Assembly: GCA_013176395.1 (NCBI GenBank)
Contig: JABMLP010000010.1
Span: forward strand, 806,001 to 870,000
Direction of reading: 5' to 3'
DNA from: Venturia oleaginea
Taxonomy: Eukaryota > Ascomycota > Dothideomycetes > Venturiales > Venturiaceae
Length of the DNA stretch: 64,000 bases
The notes beneath the pieces are model-generated. The model was not told the origin of the DNA. It saw only the letters and a list, made by a program, of their open reading frames with translations, and made no database searches. Below, piece after piece: positions 45,601 to 55,993 of the stretch. The position numbers and the translations under genes are program-made. Numbering within the stretch: position 1 is the stretch's first letter; the number at the start of each line of letters is the position of its first letter.

Positions 45601-45814
45601 GCGGCCTCCAGCGCTTATGGGCTCAGATGAGCTTGAGAAGGCCGCTGCGGAGAAGGAGAGAAATGCGGACTCGGGTCTCGCCATTAGTTTCACGAACGGG
45701 TCGAGTACTACCAATGGCGACAAAGAAGGGAGCATCACGACAGATGCTGGAACACTAGCCTCGACTTCGACTTCTACCGAGAGGCTTGACCATATACCTG
45801 TAGCGGATCAATAG
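42676..45814 (+). CDS. BOI/Pob1-type polarity scaffold (SH3-SAM-PH)
   Basis: Exons 42676-42721, 42801-42944 and 43005-45814 give 999 residues. An SH3 domain occupies about residues 10-65 (VVHDFKARSGDEITLARG, DGWFLGRHL, TGLFPEVYT). A SAM domain follows at about 200-265 (VRSWSPERVAEYLEDMGV). A long Ser/Pro-rich disordered linker comes next. A C-terminal PH domain (SGWMKKKSSNLMTTWKTRLF) ends near residue 910, with a loop insertion between strands. This order defines yeast Boi1/Boi2 and fission-yeast Pob1, plasma-membrane scaffolds that link Cdc42 and formin to exocytosis at growth sites. The linker has many SP/TP and PxxP sites for phosphorylation and SH3 contacts. GTAAGC at 43107 could act as a donor, but the frame reads through it without a stop. 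Confidence 0.92.
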
Positions 45815-46375
45815 AGCATGTGCTCAAGCATGTTGCTGGTGGAATGAAAGATGTGTTGCATGGGTTTTCTCTTATTCTTCATCTTGATGGTGCCAAATGC
45901 ATCCGTCGTTTTTGTTCATTTTTGAACCAGTCTTTTTGTATAGTAAAGCTTTTTTAATCTCGTTACGAACTTACGAGAGGGGAAGGAGGGAGCTCCGACA
46001 GCGATTTCTTTTTATTTAATACCACGGATCACAAATAGTTGGCCGGTTTGGGGGGTCCGTCAATGAAAATATGTTTACCATAGTCTGACGAGTCGTGAAG
46101 CGATAAAGGCTTATAGTAGGCTCACATCTGCAATTGATTCAATAGATGTTCTCGATGTAACTCTAGGAAATAGCCTTTGGACTCTCTTCTAGGAGGTATT
46201 TTGCTAGTCCAATATCGGAAAACATCCGGCAAAAGCTGGGGAAGCTCGGTCTCCCCGCACTCAGACATCAACAATCTTAAGAGCCGCAAAGTCGCGGGAT
46301 CAAAGATGGCTTCATAAGGAGTAGTTTTTCTCCATTGCTGAACGCTCTGAGTCATTATCCTCCTTAACCTTCGCC
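45815..46375. other. Intergenic with an overlapping minus-strand frame
   Basis: Promoter of the crotonase-family gene. A minus-strand frame (46122-46355, 77 codons) starts 20 bp from the opposite ATG; see findings. Confidence 0.4.
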
Positions 46376-47377
46376 ATGGCCCCACGACTCTCACTTCTTA
46401 ATATTCCTGCATCGTACTCAGATCTCAACACCAAGCAGATCAAGATCACGAATTATCCAGCGAGCAGCACCTCCGTAACGCCGATACAGATTGTGACTTT
46501 GTATAGACCTGGAAAGCTCAATGCGTATACTGAGACTATGACGGAGGAGCTGGAGCATGTCTTTGGCCTCTTTGATTTGGATAATCGTGTGAAAGCTATT
46601 GTTTTTACGGGAGATGGAAAGGTTTTCTGCGCTGGAGCAGATTTGGATGGTAGCTTCAAGAAGATTGATGGCGAGAGCATCACTGAGCATAGAGACGGGT
46701 ATGATCTCGAGTTCATGTCGCGCAAAGATACATCTTCTAACATTATGAGTAGAGGTGGACGCGTAACAGTAGCTATCCACCAATGCCGTAAACCTACCAT
46801 CTGCGCTCTTCAAGGCTCTGCCGTTGGAGTTGGCATCACAATGACCCTTCCCATGGCCATCCGTGTCGCGTACTCGAAAGCTAAAATTGGCTTCGTGTTC
46901 GCGAGACGCGGTCTCGTCATGGAAGCAGCATCCTCTTACTTCCTACCCAAGCTCGTTGGTCTCTCACGCGCGATGCACCTCATCACGACCGGTGCCACCT
47001 ATCCCGCCAGCCACAAACTCCTCGATGGTCTTTTCTCAGAAACTGTCGATACACCTGAAGGTGTCCTACCTCGCGCTCTAGAGATTGCACTGGAATACAC
47101 AGATAATTGCTCTGGCGTTAGCTGGGCACTGATGAGAGACATGATGTGGCGCAATCCCGAGAGTGCCGAAGGAGCACATTTATTGGACAGCAAAATCATC
47201 TACAGCCTTTTCGACACCAAGGATAATGTTGAGGGCGTGAAGAGTTTCTTGGAGAAGAGGAAAGTTGACTTCAAGGGGAGCATGGCTGATAGTGCGCCTT
47301 CTTCATACCCTTGGTGGGAGCCTATCAACGTTGTTGAGAGGGCTAAGGTAGGCAGGATTGGTGGTGCTAAAATCTGA
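46376..47377 (+). CDS. Enoyl-CoA hydratase/isomerase (crotonase) family protein
   Basis: Intronless, 333 residues. The crotonase fold is recognisable from IQIVTLYRPGKLNAYTETM, the oxyanion-hole block VFCAGADLDGSF and the second block ALQGSAVGVGITMTLPMAIR. The paired catalytic glutamates of classical hydratases are not obvious; the position after GVGIT has Met/Thr in place of Glu, as in isomerase-like or divergent members. It may therefore act as a delta3-delta2-enoyl-CoA isomerase-type enzyme or on another acyl-CoA. The C-terminus RIGGAKI ends in AKI, a poor match to a peroxisomal PTS1 tripeptide, so location is unclear. Confidence 0.85.
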   Translation: MAPRLSLLNIPASYSDLNTKQIKITNYPASSTSVTPIQIVTLYRPGKLNAYTETMTEELEHVFGLFDLDNRVKAIVFTGDGKVFCAGADLDGSFKKIDGESITEHRDGYDLEFMSRKDTSSNIMSRGGRVTVAIHQCRKPTICALQGSAVGVGITMTLPMAIRVAYSKAKIGFVFARRGLVMEAASSYFLPKLVGLSRAMHLITTGATYPASHKLLDGLFSETVDTPEGVLPRALEIALEYTDNCSGVSWALMRDMMWRNPESAEGAHLLDSKIIYSLFDTKDNVEGVKSFLEKRKVDFKGSMADSAPSSYPWWEPINVVERAKVGRIGGAKI

Positions 47378-48525
47378 GATGATTTAGCAGATGTTATAGG
47401 TCGCAAGTATTCATATTTCAATCATCGAAAAGCTTCACGCTGGATATTCCCACGCTGTGATATAGCTTTCACTGACAACTAGGCATCTAGCCGTACATAT
47501 AATACTGACCAAATAGTAGATTTGAACTCGTCATGTTACTAGGTGTATTGCACAGTTTAAGCTTCCACTTCGATTCCGTGGGCAATCTGCGGCCAGCGCG
47601 GTTCCAACTCTACATTTACCAATGTTGTGTTATACTTGTTCATATCAAGGGCGATATGGCGTGGTAGTCTAATCGTTAGTAGATATAAAGAAACTGTGCC
47701 GAATAGCGTGTTGGGCATACCCCAACGCTCACTAACAGATGCCAGGAAATTGGTAACCGGAAAGGTTTCCTTTCTGCCAATTTTTTGATTCTTATTCGAG
47801 GGAGCGAGTGGTTTGAACCTGTGTACAAGTTATCTGGGTGGCCCGAGCTTCTGGAGTTGAAGTTAAAGCTGTTTGTCCGTTCTCACCATTCACTTGGTGG
47901 CCGGAAAGGTTCACCTGCGCTGGAATTTTAGCATGCTAGATCGCGCGGCGTGGTTGTTTGCCGATGTCCGTTCGATGTTGTTGGAGTGCGGTCGGAGGTT
48001 CGAACCTGCTGCGTCCAATGCGAGTATGAAGCGTTTCTGCGAGAAGAATCCTGCTGACCCACACAAATTGACGGTAGAAGCGGTAGAAGCTGTCTCACTC
48101 ACGGATTCTCGAAAGATGATGATGAAGAGTCGAGGAATCAAAGCTCTGTTGCGAAAATCAACCTCTTTCTTTTCTCGAGCGGACGAGGTCTGAGCAACGC
48201 GACCGTACTTCCGCTGTCTTAGCTCGTCATTTGGTCCCATTGATATAAACTTCATCTTCAAACCATATTCATTGATGAGAAACTTTTTGCAATCTGAGTC
48301 AAGCAATGGCCTGAAGGTTTCGATGTTGTTAGCATTAAGAATGCAACGAGAGGATAAAGGATGCAATCTTAGAGCTGAGAGGAAAACAGTGTGAATTGAG
48401 GCCCCCCTGTGACATAGTTGGAGCACTTATTCAAACTATGAGTTGATTATCTGTCGATGTGTCGAAGAGTGATGAAGATAGGTGCGTTGATAGCTCCACG
48501 TTACGGTAGTGAATAAGCGCCCGTT
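47378..48525. other. Intergenic, 1.1 kb, convergent
   Basis: A minus-strand frame of 171 codons (47911-48426) has no recognisable domain and no supporting context. Not called as a gene. Confidence 0.4.
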
Positions 48526-49026
48526 TCAAGCCCCAGTTCCTCTTCTCGCAAAGACTCTTTGAATTCCCCTCGAGAGTCGCCGCATACCTCGACCCTCATT
48601 CTGTTCCTCTACCGATTGGCTACTCTCTTTTCTCATAGTTGCAAGGCTAGCTCGTCTCTGCTCTGACACCCTCATTTTCTTATCTTTCTCGGCTTGCCTT
48701 TGTGCTTTCGTTTTGGTCCTCCAGCCGCCTTCTTCTTTCAGGACATCTTCGCAAGTTTTACGACCATAGAATCCGACTAATTGGCTGTCCATTTCATAGT
48801 ACTTTTTCGAATCAGCAAATTCCCGTAATGCGTGAAGATAGGCTTCCTGTGACGGAAATCCTTTGTGAGGTACTGTGGATAATGATCTGGTTGTATCTTG
48901 AGACTCTCGGTTTGTCAAAGTTGCGTCTGTGCCTGTGGTAAGAATACTAGAGGGACGCGATGATGTCAGAAGATGGTGGCGAGACGATGCCGGCGATGAG
49001 GAGGATGGATTGTTCATTGTGGACAT
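48526..49026 (-). CDS. Small conserved fungal protein of unknown function
   Basis: Single exon, 166 residues from the ATG at 49026; the frame runs upstream to 49107 but begins there with TTG. After a Ser-rich N-terminus, the block KGFPSQEAYLHALREFADSK, then YYEMDSQLVGFYGRKT, looks like a conserved amphipathic-helix unit I associate with a fungus-specific family of unknown function. The C-terminal third is basic and helical (KTKAQRQAEKDKKMRVSEQRR) and ends in an arginine-rich tail. No membrane segment is present. It may be a nucleic-acid or scaffold-binding protein; that is speculation. Confidence 0.65.
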   Translation of the reverse strand: MSTMNNPSSSSPASSRHHLLTSSRPSSILTTGTDATLTNRESQDTTRSLSTVPHKGFPSQEAYLHALREFADSKKYYEMDSQLVGFYGRKTCEDVLKEEGGWRTKTKAQRQAEKDKKMRVSEQRRASLATMRKESSQSVEEQNEGRGMRRLSRGIQRVFARRGTGA

Positions 49027-49454
49027 GAGGAACGAAAGAAGTGAATCGTATGTGTGATATTGAGAATGTGGGAACGGAAAGGGTATTGTGGGATGATAGT
49101 GGGACAATGAATGGACATGATAGTGATCGGCTATGAGATGGCAAATCGATGCTTCAGCTCCTGCTTGGAAATAAACCTTCCTATTGGCGAAATGTTGTTT
49201 AGCGGTGGGGAGCTAAGGTTGACACGTTCGAAGTCGATTCGCCCCAACACCAACGCGAGGACCATTTCGACGTAGAAGCCATATCCGAACCATGTAAGAA
49301 TGAATCCTGAATAATGCTCTTCCCGCACCTCAATGGCAATACCAACAAGAGATCCTATCATCGCATAAGAGGATGGCGCTCCTGTCGCTACCTTCTCTTT
49401 GTATCAGTGTAAATATACCCTCATAGACTGCATAGCCAATATCAATCTGACATT
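49027..49454. other. Divergent intergenic region
   Basis: Between the divergent starts of the small conserved protein and the secreted phosphatase. Nothing else is recognised. Confidence 0.5.
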
Positions 49455-50599
49455 ATGCGCCCCAGTCCAGCTTTATTTTTACTCTCCGTCTTGAGCCTGT
49501 TCGGCATGGGCGAGTCTAGGAATTCCTCCGCAGGGAGGACTTCATCCTCATACCTAAAGTATTCCACAGTGACTGGTTTCTTTGCCCAGGATGAGAACAG
49601 TACCGTTGCAAGCACCTTCAACTATGTAGAAGGCCTCTTCCATCCGCTATCTATGAGTGCTGACTGTGTTCTCAGGCCACCACGAATCTAGGGCTCCTCA
49701 ATCGCACCTATCCCACCGACAGCGAGTTCGATCCCAAGTGCGTAAAGACACAATGGCAACGATTCGAACATTACGTTGACCACCTTGTCGAGGAATCCGC
49801 CGACAACGAGCAGTACAAGCTGATGTATATGGGCCGTCATGGGGAAGGATACCATAACGTCGCCGAGTCCTTTTATGGTACTCCCGCTTGGGATTGCTAC
49901 TGGTCAGAACTGGATGGCAATGACACTGTTACTTGGGCAGATGCGCACATAACGCCGAAGGGCGAGGCGCAAGCTCTCGTTGCGCACGAATTCTGGAAGA
50001 AAGCCCTTGTTGAGGCCAAGATCCCTGCGCCTGAGAAATACTATTCCAGCCCGTTGGACAGGTGTATCGCCACAGCAAACCTCACGTTCAAAGGCTTGGA
50101 TCTACCCGAGAAGAGAGACTTTAAGCCTGTGATCAAAGAGGTAACCATGCTCCACCCCGCTTGACCAACTTCTTGCTGAACATGCCAATAGCTCATGCGT
50201 GAAGCACTCGGAATCCATACTTGCGATCGTCGCTCTTCCAAATCAGCTATACACTCCCGCTGGCCTCATTTTGGATTCGAGAACGGTTTCGCAGAGGAAG
50301 ACCCATTGTGGGTTTCGGATGTGCGCGAATCAAACTCGCACTTGGATGCCAGGGTGAAAACCCTTCTCGATGATATATTTACAAATGACGACCATACCTT
50401 TATCAGCTTCACGAGCCACTCTGGTGCCATTGGTGGACTTTTGAGAGTCCTAGGACATATTCCCTTCAGTCTGCAGACTGGTGGTGTGATCCCAGTGCTG
50501 GTAAAGGCAGAGACTGTACGAGGCACAGCACCTTCCACTACCATTTTGCCAGGAACCTCGGCGCCTACTTGCTCCGCCAATCCTACTTCAATAGCATAG
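49455..50599 (+). CDS. Secreted histidine-phosphatase (PGAM) family protein, Pmu1-like
   Basis: Exons 49455-49625, 49676-50140 and 50192-50599 give 347 residues. A signal peptide is visible (MRPSPALFLLSVLSLFGMGES). The catalytic motif of the histidine phosphatase superfamily, MYMGRHGEGYHNV, supplies the phosphorylated histidine; a second conserved histidine lies in FTSHSGAIGG. Between them is a family-like arginine block, SSPLDRCIATANLTF. The fold and order match yeast Pmu1/YKL128C-type proteins, which have phosphatase activity. Four N-glycosylation sequons (NSS, NST, NRT, NLT) support secretion. The physiological substrate is unknown. The C-terminus after GGVIPVLVKAE is short and low-complexity. 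Confidence 0.88.
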
Positions 50600-51915
50600 A
50601 CGTTGGTGAAGTAGTCGTGGTTGAGTGGTTCGGGATGTATGTCTTCGATGGAAATCTTTAGGTAAGGGTCGCCCTCTTCTGTCTTTTGGGCACTATCACA
50701 AAAACAAACGAGAAGCGTAATTGGGTAATTCATTCCTTGCCAAATCTAACGTATATTCACCTTTGATAAATGCGACCAGTTATTAGACTTAACGCGCAAC
50801 TCTCTTGTGGCCGTCTTTCCACGGACGCAGCAAGATGGCGCCAAGTTGTCGTTCTCTGCTCAAAATCCTGCGACTTGTGGTTATTGATCCCTCACTTTCC
50901 AATGCTTTCACATGCATCGAGCTTTTCAAAATAGAAACCGTGGAGGCCGCATTCGCGTTCCCCTTGTACCAGTCAACCATAATAGTTTTTATGAAAGGAT
51001 AGCGAAGGTTCCCCCGTCGTCTTGACACAGGTAGCTGAGAATGTTCCGGCAACGATCTCATGTCGAAGATAACTGAATACAACCGCAGCTGGTGATTGTC
51101 CTCTAGGATTCAGGTAACGGTCTAGATGGGCTCCGAGAACCCCGTTCAACACCCGTTCTACCTGTTTCAACATTCCAGATCCTCATTGATCTCCCAGAAT
51201 TTATTTGATGATCTGCGAGCATATGAGCATCTATCTTCAGGATATTTATACTGATCACCGCCAGCTGTTCGATACAACAATGTCGGACCACAAGTACGCA
51301 GACTTCACGATTGTGGAAGTTGTCCAGATTATCTGATATGGCCGAATGCGGACCCAGTACGCCGAGCCAGACTGATCATGTGCAATGTTCAACCTGCTAC
51401 ACGGTATGCTCGGGCCGCAACACCTTTTTGAGGGCTCTTCCTCCCTCGAAACTTTGTTTTGGTACCACAGTGGCAGTAGCTCCATTAATTCAGTGCCATT
51501 CCCAGCGTCTCGAAATCGACGGTACCGTTAGTTTCGAGATCCCCAAACCGAGACCGATATCGATAACTTTCTGGCGATCCTCTTTGATATTGCGAGAAAT
51601 TCATCGATATCGATACGGAGTTACCTGTATTGAATCCATTTCAGCTATATCACGCGGGACACTGAATTGATGAAGCCATACTGTTATCTTGAAGTCACTT
51701 TGGACAAGGAAAAGGTGCACACTTAACAATATGCGAAAGTAAGTACTGCCGTTTCCAGTAAGGTTTGGAACCTGATCCAGGATGAGTTTACAGTATATGT
51801 TGGAGCCCTTTATGGTCTATGCCATTCCGGTAGGCTCTAAGTACCTCACTTTCTTCGATCAACCTTATTCTTTCTTTGCAATCCTACCACTGAACCGGTC
51901 ACTCCCAATCATAAA
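50600..51915. other. Intergenic, 1.3 kb
   Basis: Two overlapping minus-strand frames (50973-51173 and 50789-51082) could be remains of one gene with a frameshift, but I recognise no domain. A short ATG frame near 51280 resembles a BTB/POZ start and ends quickly. No gene called. Confidence 0.4.
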
Positions 51916-52937
51916 ATGTCTGCGGCCACAAAGTTACGCCGAGCCATCGAAACGCCTGGGAGCTTCGTGTTCGCACCGGGTGTCTACGATGGACTTTCTG
52001 CTCGGACAGCCCTCGAAGTCGGTTTCGACTGTTTGTACATGGTTCGTCTTTTCTACTTGATTCTTGGCGCGGAAAGCTTAACACAACTGACAGCTAATGT
52101 TTCCTTGCTACAGACTGGTGCTGGAACGACTGCGTCCCGCTTGGGCCAAGCTGATCTCGCTATTGCTTCTTTACCAGGTAACAGGTCACCCGTTTATAAG
52201 CTTGGTTGTATTGCAGATGTTTACGCCGTCTTCTAGATATGGTCGCCCAAGCCGATATGATAGCGAATTTGGATCCGTCGGTGCCTCTGATTGCAGATAT
52301 GGACACTGGATATGGCGGTCCCATCATGGTTGCTAGAGCTGTCGAGCAATATGCTCGCGCTGGTGTCGCTGGCTTCCACCTCGAAGATCAAGTCCAAACA
52401 AAGAGGTGTGGACACTTATCTGGGAAGGAGGTTGTCTCGAGGGAGACCTATCTCGCCAACATCAGGGCAGCGGTCGCGACGAGGACAAAAATCAATAGCG
52501 ACATTGTTGTTATTGCGCGGACAGATGCTCTCCAGACGCGGGGATATTTCGAGGCGCTGGAAAGGCTGCGAGCTGCGAGGGATGCAGGCGCAGATGTGGG
52601 GTTCCTAGAAGGGATCACATCGACGAGTATGGCCAGACAGGTGACCAGAGATCTCTCGCCGTGGCCAATGTGTTGGAACATGGTTGAGCATGGCGCTTCG
52701 CCTTCTATAGCAAGGGCTGAGGCGAAGGAACTTGGATTCAAGGTGATGATATGGTCATTCGCTACTCTGGCACCAGCCTATCTAGCCATCAGAACAGCAA
52801 TGGAGACGATGAAGGAAACAGGTCGATCCAATGATCCGCCTGAAATAACGCCGAGGAAAATCTTCGAGGTGTGTGGGTTGGAAGCTAGCATGAAGATTGA
52901 TGAGGGGGCTGGTGGGCGAGCGTACGCAAAACTTTGA
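51916..52937 (+). CDS. Isocitrate lyase/PEP mutase-family enzyme
   Basis: Exons 51916-52041, 52114-52177 and 52237-52937 give 296 residues. The barrel begins APGVYDGLSARTALEVGFD and shows the metal-binding region PLIADMDTGYGG, the HLEDQVQTKRCGHL active-site loop (KRCGH corresponds to the catalytic KKCGH of isocitrate lyases) and IVVIARTDAL. Length fits the small lyases: 2-methylisocitrate lyase PrpB, carboxyPEP mutase and fungal oxaloacetate hydrolase, rather than the ~540-residue glyoxylate-cycle enzyme. It should cleave a C-C or P-C bond next to a carboxylate with magnesium. The exact substrate is not decidable here. The first intron has a non-consensus GTTCGT donor. Confidence 0.9.
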
Positions 52938-53712
52938 GGTAGACTTTTCCTGCAAGGTCAGATTGGCATAGGAATATGATATCCACATTCCCATGCTCCA
53001 ACACCGATGATACTGTGAATTAAGCCTTTCGCCTATCGAGGGCAATAGACCTAAGGCGAACGACCAGTATCCGTGCTGCAAAACTCCACGTATCGGTCTG
53101 ATCACAGTCGGGGTTACCAATTCTACTCTGTGCCCCTCGACAACATCTGACATCCGACATTTAATCCGCTTAACCAAAGATCGATGGCGATTGGGATCTT
53201 GGCACATTCTCATTCTCGGATTACCAGGAGTTTATCGACATTGATCCGGGGTAAGGTAATGTAAACCTAACGGAATCTTCGTTGACCTGGGCGTTGTAAA
53301 GGGCACTGGATTGACAACGCCACTGTGGAGATGTTCACACAGGCAGTTTGGTGGGCTACATGGTATTCTTGAGACAGTGCAGTGTTAGACGCACTTCTTC
53401 AGCTATCAAGTACAACAGCATCTTCCATGTACAGCTCCAACCATCAAACCCATTAAATTGTCGCTCCCATCATGTGGAGGCCAGGTTGGATCCAGACGTG
53501 GCGAACGTGCAGCCCCTCAAACAAGGGCTCATCCATTTCCTCTTTCGTCTCCGGTTCGATTTCGGGAAAAACTTTGTATTTGAGTTTTGCGATGCCCTGA
53601 CTTTTGACAGCAGCGAAAACGTTTCTTTGTACCCAGCATTTGGTTATAGGGGTCTCATTCTTAGCCGACTCGTTATTCTTGGGTGTCTCTCGGTTGACAA
53701 GAAGAGGTGAAG
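52938..53712. other. Intergenic
   Basis: 3' flank of the lyase gene and promoter of the RCH1-like gene. A GATCGATGGCGA/TTTATCGACATTGATC motif pair occurs at about 53180-53246 (see findings). Confidence 0.45.
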
Positions 53713-54976
53713 ATGACGGATGAATTGCAGAGGGTGAAGACTCTGGCGAAGACGAGGACGATGGAGATTGAGCCTGTGGATGACAAGAGCGTGGGAGATG
53801 AGGGGGTAACACCGTCGATGAGCGAGAAAGCGAGGATACAGCAACCGCCGCCAGAGAAACCGCTGTTTTGGAAAGTCATTCGTTGCATGCAAGATCAATG
53901 GTTCTTGATTGCTCTTGTTATCCTGATTGCAATCGCGTCGCAATACCAAGTCCCACGAGAGCACCAGAAACTCAAGACCACGATCGTATCGTATCTATGC
54001 GTCTCGGTCATCTTCTTCATCACGGGCTGTACCATCAAGACACAAGTCCTAATCGACAACTACAAGCGATGGAAGGTCCACCTGTTTGTCCAGCTGCAGT
54101 GTTTCTTCGTATTCTCGCTCATCATGTTCGGAGTCGTGAGCGCCGCTGCGACGAACCAGCATTTCATGGATCCCGGATTGCTTTGTGGTATGCTATTGAC
54201 AGGATGTGTGGCAACGACCATCTCGAGCAATGTCGTCATGACCGGCCAGGCCCACGGGACGCAGGCACTCACTGTGGTGGAGTCGACGATAGGAAACTTC
54301 TTGGGTCCTTTCCTCACCCCCCTACTCTTCAAGGCCTACCTTTCGAACGGGGCTTGGTACACAAAGGTCTTACCCAATGAGCCAGGCGGCTATGCTACTT
54401 TATACCAGCGGGTTTTTAAACAGCTCGGTCTGTCGGTTTTCATCCCAATGGTAAGTTCATCGCCGGCACAAGATTCGAGATTCCTAACACTCCCAGGCTG
54501 TCGGTCAGGTTGTGCAATATCTCTTACCAGGCCCGACCAAAACGGTGTGCACCAAGTATAAGGCCAGCAAACTCGGCTCAATGGCACTTCTCATCATCAT
54601 CTGGCAAACCTACGACCAGGCCTTCAGCAGCCACACACTCAAGGTCCTCCCTTCCAGCAACATCGCATTCCTCGTGTTCATGAGCATTGCCCTCTTCTCA
54701 TTGATGCTGGTTGTCTCCTTTGTTAGTGCCAGATTTTGGATGGGGAGAGCTGACACCGTGGCTATGTGCTATTGTATTCCTGCGAAAACGCCGGCCATGG
54801 GTGTTCCCATGTCAACTGTACTTTTCGTAGGGCTGTCTCCGGCGCTTGAAGCACGATTGCAGCTCCCCCTCGTCATCTTCCAGGGACTACAGATCATTGC
54901 GGGCACAATCTTGACGGTGCCTTTCAAACTTTGGGTTGATGGCGAGAAAAGGGAGGACGAGGAATCGAATAGCTAA
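53713..54976 (+). CDS. RCH1: Rch1/SLC10A7-like membrane carrier
   Basis: Exons 53713-54450 and 54497-54976 give 405 residues. The protein begins with a charged cytosolic stretch and then has about ten hydrophobic segments, for example WFLIALVILIAIASQY, IVSYLCVSVIFFITGC, CFFVFSLIMFGVVSAAA and LVIFQGLQIIAGTILTVPF. Conserved family positions include ESTIGNFLGPFLTPLL and the late block CYCIPAKTPAMGVPMS. The family (bile-acid:sodium symporter fold; yeast and Candida Rch1, human SLC10A7) restrains calcium influx at the plasma membrane or secretory pathway. The start is the first ATG; the frame also has a GTG six bases before it. Confidence 0.88.
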
Positions 54977-55993
54977 GACGTGTTCTTGGGGCGGGAGCAG
55001 CCGTAGTCGTCAGGTTTTGACCTTTGTACTGGCAACGGCGAAGGTCATATTACAAGCAATAGAGAAGTGATTCGCATAGATTTGTACAGCACACGAGTTT
55101 ATTCACTCTTCGGTTTTGTTTGTGAGTTAGGTCATGTCCAAACAGATGTCAGAAGAGATTCTGACGATTCTTTTACTAGAGCGGCAAATATCACCTTGGG
55201 ATGAAGTTTTACGAAAGAGAGTCCAGTTTACAACGCCCATACATACCTCAATGTCTTCAAAGGAACTTGTCGGGAAGCGAGTGCTTTATCGGCATGTGAT
55301 AAAAGAATACCCAATGATTTATTGGAGCCTCGGAATATCATTGCTGATGTGACCAAACTAAGTAGAGTAAGTTGCATCGAGATGAACCTGTTCATGATCA
55401 AGTAGTGGTCCATCGGAGTTCGACTAGGTTTTTACCTAAGCTTTGACATGAGTCCCTGTCTTCGGAGTAAACACTCCATCATTATTACGATGTGCGTCCT
55501 TTGTGTATCCTAAAATTTGGTAAACCTGTTGAGATCCATCCGATCGCGCGTACAGCTTAATGAAATGCTGCTTGGTAAGCCGAACCAACCCCTAGCCGGG
55601 AAGGGGAGAAGCGGAGGTGTGGGTGTGCTAGGCAATATGCAGGCCGTGGCTTGGGCCACTTGCTATTCAACTCCGAATCAAGCCTGTGAAGGCCGTAATA
55701 ATGAGTCGAAAGGCATCAATACAGGTTGATATAAGGCAGCCAAGATAACCCCATTTCTCCACACAAATCAAAAGAAATTCCCATCGCCAACTTTCTTTTG
55801 CCGCCTCCCCGCACAAAATTGCTCCACTCCACTGCATCACCTCAATCTTTAGCCTGCCCAGCCCCAGCATCTGGGCGCCGTATACCACACCATCTGGGCG
55901 CCGTGTATAATTATTACTGCGCCCCCGATTCTCGATTTGACTTCTAGAAACTCGACAACGACGCGAGCTAATTACAATCTCAACATAAGAAAC
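54977..55993. other. Intergenic, 1 kb
   Basis: 3' flank of the RCH1-like gene and promoter of the arrestin gene. Contains a 23-bp tandem duplication at 55868-55913. Confidence 0.5.
55868..55907. repeat. Two-copy tandem repeat in the arrestin-gene promoter
   Basis: CATCTGGGCGCCGTATA at 55868 is repeated 23 bp later at 55891 as CATCTGGGCGCCGTGTA. Each copy has a GGCGCC palindrome. It lies about 100 bp before the arrestin start, so it may be a duplicated factor-binding site or part of the 5' UTR. Confidence 0.6.

Noticed and set aside
47990..48020. GGTTCGAACCT, a B-box-like string
   Set aside because: T-stem pairing fails and no cloverleaf can be drawn around it.
51279..51340. Short ATG frame MSDHKYADFTIVEVV like the start of a BTB/POZ domain
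   Set aside because: It stops within 20 codons, and no later BTB strands or helices could be aligned in any frame.
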